Assembly (NCBI GenBank): GCA_016196825.1
Contig: JACPWY010000028.1
Span: 1-64,000, forward strand
Direction of reading: 5' to 3'
Length of the DNA stretch: 64,000 nucleotides
Origin: Deltaproteobacteria bacterium
GTDB taxonomy: Bacteria > Bdellovibrionota > FAC87 > UBA2466
A program made the translations under genes and the position numbers. Below the pieces are notes generated by a model that was given only the letters and a program-made list of their open reading frames with translations, was not told the origin of the DNA and made no database searches. Below, piece by piece: positions 32,330 to 40,604 of this stretch. How positions within the stretch are numbered: the stretch's first letter is position 1; each line of letters opens with the position of its first letter.

Positions 32330-33182
32330 GACAATTTGGTTTGAAGTGAGGGTCTCCCCAGCAGGAAAAGAGACCGAGGCGGTGAGCAGCCAGCTCTTTG
32401 ATCTGGGCGCGGCCGGCGTTTGGGAAGACGACAAGAACGACACGCTCGTGGGATATTTCTCCCAGGTGATTGAGGGTGCAGCCGTGGAGCGCCTCGCCGC
32501 GGTCGTAAAACCTGCGACCGTGCGAGTGTCCCAGGTCGTGACCGATGATTGGGCCAAGAAATACCAGCAGCACTTCCGGCCGCAACCTCTAGCTCATCAA
32601 TTTTTTCTCCTCCCGATCTGGGACCGGGCGGCCCCCATCACGGGAGACCGCATCCCCATCGTGATGGAGGCGGGCCAGGCTTTCGGCACCGGTCTCCACG
32701 CGAGCACGAGGCTGGCACTCAGCGCGCTGGAGTCCGCCGTGGCTGGACTCAGCGATCTGGGTCGCGTGAAACTGCTGGACGTGGGGACTGGGACCGGCAT
32801 TCTTGCCATAGCGGCTGAAAAACTGGGGATTGGGTCCGTTGAGGCCATAGACAATGACCCTGTCGCTGTGGAGGTGGCGCGTGAGAATTGTGTTCTCAAC
32901 CAATGCCAACTCACCCGGGTATCGGAAACTCCGTTAGAGAAACTCAAGAGCGAATACGACGTCATTCTTTCCAATATTCTGCTTGAGACCCACAGAGAGC
33001 TCGCGTCGCACTATGCGCGCCTCTTGACGAATCGTGGTCAGCTAATCGTGGCGGGGCTTTTGGGTTATCAGTGTGAAGCCTTAGCCGTTATCCTTTTACG
33101 GGTGGGTCTGGTCTGCGAGTCGCGGCGGGCGATGCAGGAATGGGCCGCGATGACCTTTGTTCGAAAGGTGGGGGCCCGATGA
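32313..33182 (+). CDS. prmA: Ribosomal protein L11 methyltransferase
   Basis: PrmA trimethylates ribosomal protein L11 using S-adenosylmethionine. 289 residues. N-terminal domain WFEVRVSPAGKETEAVSSQL; family motif GQAFGTGLHASTRLAL; SAM motif LLDVGTGTGILAIAAEKLG, acidic loop EAIDNDPVAVEVARENC, and the NILL catalytic box (ILSNILLETH). Starts at GTG 32313 inside the TPR gene and ends with ATGA overlapping the next start. Confidence 0.94.
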   Translation: MKKSDETIWFEVRVSPAGKETEAVSSQLFDLGAAGVWEDDKNDTLVGYFSQVIEGAAVERLAAVVKPATVRVSQVVTDDWAKKYQQHFRPQPLAHQFFLLPIWDRAAPITGDRIPIVMEAGQAFGTGLHASTRLALSALESAVAGLSDLGRVKLLDVGTGTGILAIAAEKLGIGSVEAIDNDPVAVEVARENCVLNQCQLTRVSETPLEKLKSEYDVILSNILLETHRELASHYARLLTNRGQLIVAGLLGYQCEALAVILLRVGLVCESRRAMQEWAAMTFVRKVGAR

Positions 33183-33589
33183 GTGAAGCCTCCCTCTCCC
33201 TGGCTCTCAATGAATATCGACAGTGCGTGAGCGCTTTGGTGAGCGAGCGAGAGGGATATGATCGCTTTATTCCGTCGTGGTTTGGCGGCTTCGATCGTCG
33301 ATTCCACCACATGCGAGAGGGGATCCGGCTGGTGCAGGAGAACAGCCTGGTTCTCGACGAGATGGCCCAGAGCCGGAATCCGCAACCCTTAAAGGAGATT
33401 GTTCTCTCCAATGCTATCGAAGATTGTCACCGCTATCGGGCCCAATACCAATCCTATGCACTAGGATCGGCCGCATTTCTAACCATGAGCGCCATCACTC
33501 TCATTGCCACCGTTCTTTGGGTCGGACTTCGCAAGCGGGCCCAAGGGCAAATCGACGAACCACACCGCATTGACAGAAAAGCCTCCTAG
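33179..33589 (+). CDS. Small membrane protein of unknown function
   Basis: 136 residues from ATG 33179, overlapping the prmA stop (ATGA). The N-terminal 85 residues are soluble, helical and charged; a single membrane helix (SAAFLTMSAITLIATVLWVG) lies near the C-terminus, followed by a basic tail (LRKRAQGQ). Predicted to be anchored by its C-terminus. No family recognised. Last gene of a TPR-prmA group; the TPP riboswitch starts about 25 bases later. Confidence 0.7.
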   Translation: MSEASLSLALNEYRQCVSALVSEREGYDRFIPSWFGGFDRRFHHMREGIRLVQENSLVLDEMAQSRNPQPLKEIVLSNAIEDCHRYRAQYQSYALGSAAFLTMSAITLIATVLWVGLRKRAQGQIDEPHRIDRKAS

Positions 33590-33615
33590 GACAGATAACC
33601 GCCTTCAGAGTCCAA

Positions 33616-33712
33616 CAACCCAACCGGGGAGCTGCATGGGATGCGGCTGAGAGGCCCGATGAAATCGGGCGACCCGACAACTTGATCCAGGTAATACTGG
33701 CGAAAGGATAGC
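33616..33712 (+). promoter_or_regulatory. TPP (THI-element) riboswitch
   Basis: Matches the thiamine-pyrophosphate aptamer: ACCGGGGAGC, GCGGCTGAGAGGCCC, the ATCGGGCGACCCG middle, CTTGATCCAGGTAATACTGG and GCGAAAGGATAGC. These correspond to the conserved GCTGAGA (P2/J2-3), GACCC and CCTGATctGgtTAATACcAGC-type segments. The ribosome site AAAGGA (33703-33708) of the next gene lies in the 3' strand of the aptamer, so TPP binding would be expected to hide it and block translation initiation. It governs the thiBPQ operon downstream. Confidence 0.93.
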
Positions 33713-33713
33713 G

Positions 33714-34694
33714 ATGTTCACTCCAATCATTCTGGTACTTCTTGCTCTTGCATCGGCGGCCCCTGGTCCCGAACGGCAAACCCTGACGATCTACGCTTAC
33801 GATTCTTTTGCTGGGAAGCATGGGCTTGCGGAAAAGGTGCGGCCTCTCTTTGAAAAGGAGGGGCGGCATCTTGTCGTCGTCTCTTTCGGCAGTGCCGGGG
33901 AGGCGATTAATCAAGTGAAGCTCGAGGGGGAGAAGACCAGAGCCGATCTGGTGGTGGGAGTGGACAACTCCCTTCTTCCGGAGGTGAGAAGGATGGTGCA
34001 TTTTGGGCCCGTGCCGATGAAGAACCTGCCGACTGGCCTCAAGGTGCCGGCGCAAAAGGACTGGGTGCCGTTTGACTACGGCTATCCTGCTTTGGTGTAC
34101 GATTCTCGCCAATTTCAGCCGAGGCCCGGCGTTTCCCTTGCGACTTTGGGGCAGGATAAGCGGCTCAGGAAAAAGATTGCATTGCTGGATCCTCGTTCCT
34201 CTAGTTTAGGCCGGCTCTTTCTCCTTTGGACGGCTACGGCTATGGGGGATCGCTTTGGCGCCTATTGGAAGGGAATGGCCAAGTCGGTGAAGACCTATTC
34301 GCCCGGATGGTCGGGAGGGTATTCACTCTTCACTCAAGGAGAGGTTTTGATGACACTTTCGTATACGACGAGCCCGGCCTACCACATCGCTCAGGAGAAC
34401 AACGATGCGATTCATGCGGTGGTTTTTCCCGAGGGGCATGTACGCCAGGAAGAGGGGGTTGTGGCGGTGAGGTATTCTCCTCGGCGGGGGCTCATTCAGA
34501 AATTTTTGGCGACTCTTTTGAGCAAAGAGATCCAGGAAGCAGTGCCATTGACCAACTATATGTATCCGGTTTTGCAGTCGGCCGAGTGGCCGGCCGCTTT
34601 TAAGGGGCTTCCCGCTGAGCCGAAGGCGCTCGAGCTATCAACGGTGGATGGAGGGAAATGGATTCGTGAATGGGAGGCGATCGCTACGCAATGA
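33714..34694 (+). CDS. thiB: Thiamine ABC transporter substrate-binding protein
   Basis: 326 residues, with signal peptide MFTPIILVLLALASAAPGP. LTIYAYDSFAG at the start of the mature protein, DLVVGVDNSLLPE, YGYPALVYDS and YTTSPAYH are typical of ThiB, a periplasmic thiamine/TPP receptor. First gene of the riboswitch-controlled transporter operon; overlaps thiP by ATGA. Confidence 0.92.
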   Translation: MFTPIILVLLALASAAPGPERQTLTIYAYDSFAGKHGLAEKVRPLFEKEGRHLVVVSFGSAGEAINQVKLEGEKTRADLVVGVDNSLLPEVRRMVHFGPVPMKNLPTGLKVPAQKDWVPFDYGYPALVYDSRQFQPRPGVSLATLGQDKRLRKKIALLDPRSSSLGRLFLLWTATAMGDRFGAYWKGMAKSVKTYSPGWSGGYSLFTQGEVLMTLSYTTSPAYHIAQENNDAIHAVVFPEGHVRQEEGVVAVRYSPRRGLIQKFLATLLSKEIQEAVPLTNYMYPVLQSAEWPAAFKGLPAEPKALELSTVDGGKWIREWEAIATQ

Positions 34695-36229
34695 GGAATT
34701 CCTACCGTTTTTTCGCGATGCTGGCCTTAGCGCCCGTCGCGGCCTTTTTGGTCTATCCAGCGGGGGTTTTGTTTGCTCACGGCTGGGGGGAAGGGCTCCG
34801 GGAGAATCTCCTGACCGAGGAGAGGTTTTGGCGAATTGTTCTTTTCACGTACTCACAGGCGTTTCTCAGCACGGCGTTGGCCGGGTGTGTGGGCGGGGTG
34901 ATGGCAGTGGCCTTTACCGAGTGGGGGCTAAAGGGAAAGGGGCTTCTGTGGCGAGCGGGTCTGCTGTGTTACTCGCTTCCCTCGATACTTGTAGCGAGTG
35001 CGGTTGTGATGACCTGGGGGAGTCGCGGCCCATTGGCGGTGTTTGGCATCGAATCGGGAGCGGAAGGGTGGTCGGGCATTCTCCTGGCTCACACCTTTCT
35101 TAACTTTGGTCTGTTTCTCAAAAACCTCTCTTTGGCGCTGCGCGAAAACGGGCGCGAGGAGGAGATCGGCGCCCTCTCTCTGGGCTTGACACGTTGGCAA
35201 ACCTTTCGGGTGGTCACTCTGCCCAAGGTGCTCCCCACATTTCTTTCGACGGCCCTCACGGTTTTTCTTTTGTGCAGCTCGAGCTTTTTGATTGTGCTGC
35301 TTCTGGGGGGCGGTCCTCGTTTCACCAGTCTTGAGGTCGCGGTCTTTCAGGCGGTGAGGGTGAACTTCCAATTGGGGGTGGCCGCGCAGATAGCCGCGTT
35401 TCAGGTGACCGTCGGGACTCTTCTCTTTCTACTCATTCGGCGACCCCGCGTGATGTCATCGCAATCGGTGTGGGTAGAGCTCTATTCCCCGCGGGTGGGT
35501 CGGCCAATCTGGATCGGCCTCCTGTGGGGACTCTTTTTGTGGGTGGCAGCTTGGCCGCTTCTGGGGCTCTTGCGGGCGGGTTGGGTGGGAGGTTCGATCC
35601 AAGCTTGGCACGGAGTTTGGGGCCCTTGGCTCATTTCAGTGGACCTGGCTGTGAGGACCTCCCTCTTTTGTGGGGTGGTTGCCCTGCCGCTGGCGATGGC
35701 TGCGATCCATTTGGGAGGTCCGTGGGGCCTGGCGATCGAGATCGCCGCTTCTTTGCCTGTGATTTTATCGACGACACTCATCTCCCTTTCCTGGATGCTC
35801 GCCTTTCGCGATCAGTTCTTCGCCTGGCGGGGAAACCTCACCCTCATCGCTGGGATCCAGGCGATAGGGGCACTCCCCATCGTTTTTCGGGTTATTTCCG
35901 ATGGCCTGGGACGCATCTCGCCGTCCCTCTATCGTTCAGCGCAGTCGATAGGCGTCTCTGCTTTTCAGCAAGTCCTTTGGCTCGAGCTACCGCTTCTTCG
36001 GTCATCGATCGTTCTGGCGATGAGCCTGGCCATGGCCTATTCCTTCGGGGAGGTTGCGACCGTCTTGATGGTAATGGACGAAAAGACCGTGACACTCCCA
36101 CTGTGGCTTTATCGGATGATGTGCACCTATCGATTTGGAGAAGCGGCGTTCGTGGGCGTCATATTGATGGCGGGGCTCGTGGGCCTTTCGAGTCTTTGGG
36201 AAAGGTTGGGCGCATGGCGCTTCAGATAA
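34691..36229 (+). CDS. thiP: Thiamine ABC transporter permease
   Basis: About 512 residues starting at ATG 34691, overlapping the thiB stop. Two fused permease halves, each with several membrane helices and an EAA loop: EEEIGALSLGLTRWQTFRVV and RSAQSIGVSAFQQVLWLELP. This double-length permease is typical of ThiP. Internal frames on the same strand are shadows. Confidence 0.93.
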   Translation: MRNSYRFFAMLALAPVAAFLVYPAGVLFAHGWGEGLRENLLTEERFWRIVLFTYSQAFLSTALAGCVGGVMAVAFTEWGLKGKGLLWRAGLLCYSLPSILVASAVVMTWGSRGPLAVFGIESGAEGWSGILLAHTFLNFGLFLKNLSLALRENGREEEIGALSLGLTRWQTFRVVTLPKVLPTFLSTALTVFLLCSSSFLIVLLLGGGPRFTSLEVAVFQAVRVNFQLGVAAQIAAFQVTVGTLLFLLIRRPRVMSSQSVWVELYSPRVGRPIWIGLLWGLFLWVAAWPLLGLLRAGWVGGSIQAWHGVWGPWLISVDLAVRTSLFCGVVALPLAMAAIHLGGPWGLAIEIAASLPVILSTTLISLSWMLAFRDQFFAWRGNLTLIAGIQAIGALPIVFRVISDGLGRISPSLYRSAQSIGVSAFQQVLWLELPLLRSSIVLAMSLAMAYSFGEVATVLMVMDEKTVTLPLWLYRMMCTYRFGEAAFVGVILMAGLVGLSSLWERLGAWRFR

Positions 36230-36912
36230 GGAATCTCGAGGTGCGGCTCGGCGGATTTGAGTTGCGTGTTCCCGAGCTCGCGATCGGTCCGGGAGAAATC
36301 TTGTCCATCGTTGGTCCAAGTGGTTCCGGCAAGTCGACACTTCTTTTGGCTCTCTCAGGCTTTGTGCCGGTAATCGGAGGTCATATCTTGGGCGAGCAAG
36401 GGAAGTCGCTCGAAACGCTTGCGCCTGAATCTCGCGGAGTTGGAATTGTATTTCAAAAACCTGCACTTCTCCCTCATCTGACGATTCGGCAAAACGTGGA
36501 ATTGGGGCTTCGCGCTCGCGGAGTCTCGTCGTCGGCAAGAAAAGAGATGGCGGCCGTTGTGATGGGGTCGTTGGGTATTGGAGACTTGAGCGATCGCCGG
36601 CCGGATCAGGTCTCAGGGGGACAGGCGCAAAGGGCGATGCTCGCCAGAGTTTTTGTGTTGAACCTGCCGGTCCTTCTGCTCGATGAGCCCTTTGCAGCGC
36701 TGGATCCGCCGCTGCGCCGGGAGCTCAGGGCGCTCGTGAGGGAGCAGGTGCGACAGCGCCAGGTATCGTGCGTCCTCGTGACCCACGATCCTCGTGATGC
36801 GGCGGAACTCTCTGATCGCGTAGCCGTGTTGGAAAATGGCGCCCTTGCCTTCTCGGGGACTGTCGACGGAGCTCGTGTGGAGTCGGCCTGGTTCCGGAGT
36901 TTTCTCGATTAA
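36214..36912 (+). CDS. thiQ: Thiamine ABC transporter ATP-binding protein
   Basis: 232 residues. Walker A GPSGSGKS (34-41), Q-loop in VFQKPALLPH, signature VSGGQAQR (Val in place of the usual Leu), Walker B LLLDEPFAALD and switch His THDPRD. The ATG at 36214 overlaps thiP by 16 bases. With ThiB and ThiP it completes a thiamine importer. No thiamine biosynthesis gene is in the window. Confidence 0.93.
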   Translation: MALQIRNLEVRLGGFELRVPELAIGPGEILSIVGPSGSGKSTLLLALSGFVPVIGGHILGEQGKSLETLAPESRGVGIVFQKPALLPHLTIRQNVELGLRARGVSSSARKEMAAVVMGSLGIGDLSDRRPDQVSGGQAQRAMLARVFVLNLPVLLLDEPFAALDPPLRRELRALVREQVRQRQVSCVLVTHDPRDAAELSDRVAVLENGALAFSGTVDGARVESAWFRSFLD

Positions 36913-36935
36913 GGGGGTGTGGTACACATTTCGCC

Positions 36936-37907
36936 ATGAAGACCTTCGAGCGCGATCCATTTACCTGGCGTTATCCTGCTGTTGAGCCCTTCAACAGCGG
37001 CTTCCTAACGGTGTCCAACCTTCACACGGTCTATTATGAGGAGTCGGGTAACCCCAAGGGCCGGCCGATTGTATTTGTTCATGGTGGACCGGGAGGCGGT
37101 ACAGAACCCAAGCACCGACAGTTCTTCAGTCCGGATCTCTATCGCATCATTCTTTTTGACCAGCGGGGTTGTGGCAAGAGCACGCCGTTTGCTTCTCTTG
37201 AAGAGAACACGACTTGGGACCTGGTCTCTGACATGGAGAAGATCCGCACCCACCTCGGCCTTGAGAAGTGGCATGTGTTTGGTGGCTCGTGGGGTAGCAC
37301 GCTTTCGTTAGCCTATGCGCAAAAACACTCGGAGCGGGTGTCGGCTTTAATCTTGCGTGGGATCTTTCTTCTGAGAAAGAGGGAGATCGATTGGTTTTAT
37401 CAAGATGGTGCCAGTCGAATTTTTCCGGACGCCTGGGAGCCGTATGAGAAGGCGATTCCACTCAAGGAGCGGAATGATTATCTAACCGCGTACCATAAGC
37501 GGCTTACGTCTTCTGATGAAAAAGTGCGGGCGGAAGCTTGCAAGGCCTGGAGCGTCTGGGAGGGATCTGTCAGTAAGCTTTACCCCGATGCCTCCTTCAT
37601 TGATCACTATTCCCAACCCGATTTCGCGTTGGCTTTTGCGCGCATAGAGTGTCACTACTTTGTAAACAAGGGATTCCTCAAGAGTGACGATCAGCTTTTG
37701 CAGGATGTTTCCAAGATTCGTCACGTTCCGGGTGTGATAGTGCAGGGGCGCTACGATGTGGTCTGCCCAATGGACAGCGCGTGGGCGCTTCACCGGGCCT
37801 GGCCCGAGGCGGAGCTAGTGACGGTGTGGGACGCCGGCCACGCGGCGGGGGAACCAAGTCTTTGTCGGGCGCTGATTGCCGCTACCGACCGCTTTGCCCA
37901 CCTTTAG
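36936..37907 (+). CDS. pip: Proline iminopeptidase
   Basis: 323 residues, alpha/beta-hydrolase of family S33. FVHGGPGGG oxyanion motif, nucleophile in GGSWGS (Ser118), acid in GRYDVVCPM and catalytic His in DAGHAAGEP. DQRGCGKSTP is typical for proline iminopeptidases, which remove N-terminal proline from peptides in the cytoplasm. The last 26 bases overlap a convergent membrane-protein gene. 23 bases after thiQ, probably separate in function. Confidence 0.93.
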   Translation: MKTFERDPFTWRYPAVEPFNSGFLTVSNLHTVYYEESGNPKGRPIVFVHGGPGGGTEPKHRQFFSPDLYRIILFDQRGCGKSTPFASLEENTTWDLVSDMEKIRTHLGLEKWHVFGGSWGSTLSLAYAQKHSERVSALILRGIFLLRKREIDWFYQDGASRIFPDAWEPYEKAIPLKERNDYLTAYHKRLTSSDEKVRAEACKAWSVWEGSVSKLYPDASFIDHYSQPDFALAFARIECHYFVNKGFLKSDDQLLQDVSKIRHVPGVIVQGRYDVVCPMDSAWALHRAWPEAELVTVWDAGHAAGEPSLCRALIAATDRFAHL

Positions 37908-38790
37908 GGCCGCGGGGGATCTTTTCCCTCTTTGCGAGAGAGTCCTCCAGTTCGAAGACTCTACTGAGAAGTGCTTTGCGCTCATCTGTGCTGAGAGTGT
38001 CGAGAATGGCATTACAGGAATCAGCCTGAAATCTTTCGATGCAAAAATGGGAGAGTTTGAGATCGCGTGTCTCATGCCGGGCGTGGGTGAACAGAAATAC
38101 CGTCGAAACGAGTACCAAAAGATAACTTCCGACCGCGGTTACCAGGTGAATGGGGCTGTCACCCCATCGACGGACAATGACGAACTGTTGGATGAAAACG
38201 AGTACGAGCGCGAGGATCGAGATCGTTCCGCAGAAGCGCCCCACCATCTGGAGAAGGCCGTTGGAAAGGCCTGGTTCGATTGTGACGAGGGTGCCGCTCG
38301 CGAGCGCGAAAGGGATCAGTGTGGCGAGTGAACCAGCCGCAAGAAGAAGGGTCGTCATGTGAAGGTCGGCCCAGTGCCAGGTGTCGCTCCCGAGAATAAG
38401 CGGCTGTCTCATCCGTGCCAGAAGAGAATTGATCGCATGACAGGCGAACCGGCGGACGCGGATGCTCCAAAATCCAGACGGAGAGACATCGACGACTGGC
38501 TGAACGGAAAATAAGGAGAAGAGCCGTGGTAGAATTCCCGCCTCGATCCACGCACTGACGGTGAGGCGGTTCTCCTCCTCGTCCATTCTGAACTCGATGT
38601 AGGTGATATACATTTTTGGATTATCGCCGAGCCGGTAGATGCGCCGACGCCCCTTGAAGTGGATCATTCCAAAGCCATTCTCACCAGCCCAATGCTCAAT
38701 GACCGACCACCCCTCGCCTCTCAATGAGAACTCGCGGCTCCAATGGCCGTGGCGATCAAAACCCTCTTCTGTGATCTCTCGTCTTCCCAT
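37882..38790 (-). CDS. Membrane protein of unknown function
   Basis: 302 residues from ATG 38790 (a GTG lies one codon upstream). The N-terminal 130 residues are soluble and beta-rich (GEGWSVIEHWAGENGFGMIH, RIYRLGDNPKMYITYIEF). Three membrane segments follow in the middle and C-terminal half (LHMTTLLLAAGSLATLIPFA, ISILALVLVFIQQFVIV, VGSYLLVLVSTVFLFTHA), then a charged tail. No family recognised. Convergent with and overlapping pip by 26 bases. Confidence 0.7.
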   Translation of the reverse strand: MGRREITEEGFDRHGHWSREFSLRGEGWSVIEHWAGENGFGMIHFKGRRRIYRLGDNPKMYITYIEFRMDEEENRLTVSAWIEAGILPRLFSLFSVQPVVDVSPSGFWSIRVRRFACHAINSLLARMRQPLILGSDTWHWADLHMTTLLLAAGSLATLIPFALASGTLVTIEPGLSNGLLQMVGRFCGTISILALVLVFIQQFVIVRRWGDSPIHLVTAVGSYLLVLVSTVFLFTHARHETRDLKLSHFCIERFQADSCNAILDTLSTDERKALLSRVFELEDSLAKREKIPRGPKGGQSGR

Positions 38791-38955
38791 CACGTGTCCG
38801 TATTCAAACAGGCTGCTCCGAAGAGCCTTTTATCGACTTATAAGAAAGCAAGTTTGAGACCAGCCCAGGCCTGCCTGGCCGCGCTCCAAGTCCTGTGATG
38901 TTCTGGACACTTGCCAGCCGCTTTTTGTCGGAAATATAACGGCCCAAAAACACGA

Positions 38956-38988
38956 TAGCCGGAAAGGACCTGGAGTCCTTTCCGGCTA
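38956..38988 (-). terminator. Candidate Rho-independent terminator
   Basis: TAGCCGGAAAGGAC and its exact complement form a 14-bp stem around a 5-base loop (CTGGA). On the minus strand the stem is followed by TCGTGTTTTT, so it could terminate leftward transcripts from the gene at 39265-39591, although it lies about 280 bases downstream of that stop. Confidence 0.45.
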
Positions 38989-39176
38989 CCCAGAACCGAA
39001 CGACGATGGCAATGAAAAGCTGTTTCGTTCGGGGTATTGGGGAAATCAGGAAAGCAGCCATCGAAAGGTTCTGTTTTTGCGACTCACTTTGAGTCTTTGG
39101 GTAAGCAAATCAAAATCTTATAAAAACTCCTAGTTGAGGGGCCAACGATCAGGTCTAACTAAAGCAACCGATGTGC

Positions 39177-39218
39177 CAGGTGTCTCGTGCCTAGCCATTG
39201 GGTACGCCACCTGTTTTT
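39177..39218. repeat. Hairpin with a core like elements E1-E3 (partial, E4)
   Basis: CAGGTG (39177-39182) pairs with CACCTG (39208-39213), enclosing TCTCGTGCC...ATTGGGTACGCC, and a T5 run follows. The ATTGGGTACGCC piece is identical to the core of E3 (48555-48566 region). Outer palindromic arms like those of E1-E3 are not visible, so this may be a decayed copy, or a terminator on the plus strand. Confidence 0.45.
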
Positions 39219-39264
39219 GGACGAAAAACGGCGGCACCGGTGACGAATTGGGCGAAGGGTTTGC

Positions 39265-39591
39265 CTAGAAACGAATGGCTAGAGCCACACCGGTTTCAAA
39301 GGGGAGGGCGGTGTCAGGGCCGGAGGCCGATTCCAGGCGCTTATAGAGCAGGCTGACTCCCACTGCGGCTGCGCCAGCGAACACCATCGAGGGGCCCGGG
39401 TCGAAAGCCAGGCGATTGAGGGCAGCGAAGGTGATCGTGTTGATCGCGTAGGACGCGCCGATATGAGCGGCCCCATGGAGTAGGTCATTCCCGTTTTCCG
39501 CGCGGGCTGAGTGACAAAACACGACCAGAATGACGATTGAAAGACCGATTGTTGAAGAGATTCTAGCCACTGAGCAACTCCGGTGTTGCAC
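39265..39591 (-). CDS. Small exported membrane protein of unknown function
   Basis: 108 residues with signal peptide region VARISSTIGLSIVILVVFCH (cleaved near SARA). The mature 75 residues hold NDLLHGAAHIGASYAINTIT with His-rich helix (HGAAHIGASY), and two hydrophobic segments. The His pattern resembles small YfiM-type lipoproteins or DUF2279-type membrane proteins, but I cannot confirm this. Divergent from the lipoprotein gene at 39678. Confidence 0.55.
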   Translation of the reverse strand: MQHRSCSVARISSTIGLSIVILVVFCHSARAENGNDLLHGAAHIGASYAINTITFAALNRLAFDPGPSMVFAGAAAVGVSLLYKRLESASGPDTALPFETGVALAIRF

Positions 39592-39677
39592 TGGTGCAAG
39601 ACCGGGGTCGGAGCGCCGCGAAATGACTCAACAATCATCCCGCTTAGAATGCCTCCAACATTAAGAAGGAGTCAGCG

Positions 39678-40532
39678 ATGAAGATCTTTGCTTTTGGGTT
39701 GTCCGTCCTATTTCTCACCACCTGTGGTTCGCGTTTTTCAACCACCGCTCCGCTCACAGCCGATCAAAGAAAGCAATTTTCCGAGACTGTCGACGCACTG
39801 GGCGCGGCCGAGAGATCGTCGAAAGCCGCTCACCAATCCTTTAACCGCCAAAGTGAAGATGCTGGGAGTCCTGAGTATTCGAAAGAGATGATCGATGAGT
39901 TGCGCGCCTGCGAATTTAGGGTTTCCCCTGGAACCTCACAAATGTCCCTTCCCTCCGAACCGGGCGCTACGGCGAAATCCGACTTCGATGCTACCTTTTC
40001 GGCCAGTGGTGCTGCCTGTCCGATCTCCCTGAACTTGAGTTTCAAGGGGAGTATGGAAATGAGCCACCAGTTTTCGAAGATGAACGCCTCGTTCGCCTAC
40101 GACTATTCGGTGGTCAATGTGCAAAGCTTCTCCCATTTTGTGGACATCACAAGAATGACCGCCAACGGCACTGTTTGGATTGAGACAGGAGCGACCACTC
40201 GAAAGGGCGCCATCGATTACGTAGGCGATGCGACCTCGACCAAGTATGGAAAGTTGAGATTTTTCGTAAAGGGATCGGCGGGCGGCTCCGTCCACGAGGA
40301 GACAGGTGATCTGACCATCGGGGTTGAATACCCGGATCACGCCGTCGAACTGAAGGAGGTGGTCGCGCTCGAAGAGGGACAGATCGCCCACCGTTATACG
40401 TTGAATGGCGAGACGATCACCAAGGCCGAGTTTGACGGATACCTTCGTAAACTTGGCGAGCTCGGTGGGGGCGGGGCAGGATCGGGCCATGCCTCATCGG
40501 AATCTCAAACTACCGAGCCGGTACAGCCATAG
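39678..40532 (+). CDS. Putative lipoprotein of unknown function
   Basis: 284 residues; AAGGAG lies six bases before the ATG. The leader MKIFAFGLSVLFLTTC ends in LTTC, an imperfect lipobox (Thr at -1), so lipidation is probable but not certain. The mature part has a central beta-rich region (CPISLNLSFKGSMEMSHQFS, YGKLRFFVKGSAGG), a helix-rich N-terminus, and a Gly/Ser/Glu-rich disordered tail. No family recognised. Confidence 0.7.
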   Translation: MKIFAFGLSVLFLTTCGSRFSTTAPLTADQRKQFSETVDALGAAERSSKAAHQSFNRQSEDAGSPEYSKEMIDELRACEFRVSPGTSQMSLPSEPGATAKSDFDATFSASGAACPISLNLSFKGSMEMSHQFSKMNASFAYDYSVVNVQSFSHFVDITRMTANGTVWIETGATTRKGAIDYVGDATSTKYGKLRFFVKGSAGGSVHEETGDLTIGVEYPDHAVELKEVVALEEGQIAHRYTLNGETITKAEFDGYLRKLGELGGGGAGSGHASSESQTTEPVQP

Positions 40533-40604
40533 GATCCAAGAGACGCATCGTTTCACTACTCTTCAGGGACAAGCCGTTTGGGTTGAGCTAAAATAGAAGA
40601 ATCC

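Larger units (their letters stand above)
38791..39264. other. 474 bp gene-free region rich in hairpins
   Basis: No credible gene. It contains at least four inverted repeats: 38956-38988 (14-bp stem), CCGAACGA/TCGTTCGG (38996-39032), GACTCACTTTGAGTC near 39083, and 39177-39213, whose loop resembles the core of elements E1-E3. It lies between two leftward genes, so it must include a promoter for the gene ending at 37882 and a terminator for the gene ending at 39265. Confidence 0.6.

Noticed and set aside
35470-36213. Long open frame upstream of and in frame with thiQ
   Set aside because: It lies entirely within thiP in another frame and lacks ATPase features; thiQ begins at ATG 36214.
38996-39032. 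tRNA-like fold in the hairpin-rich gap
   Set aside because: No T-loop (GGTTCRA) or D-loop pattern; only a simple stem.
39279-39638. Alternative 119-codon frame over the small exported protein
   Set aside because: Low-complexity Ser/Pro sequence without a leader; the overlapping frame 39265-39591 has a plausible signal peptide.
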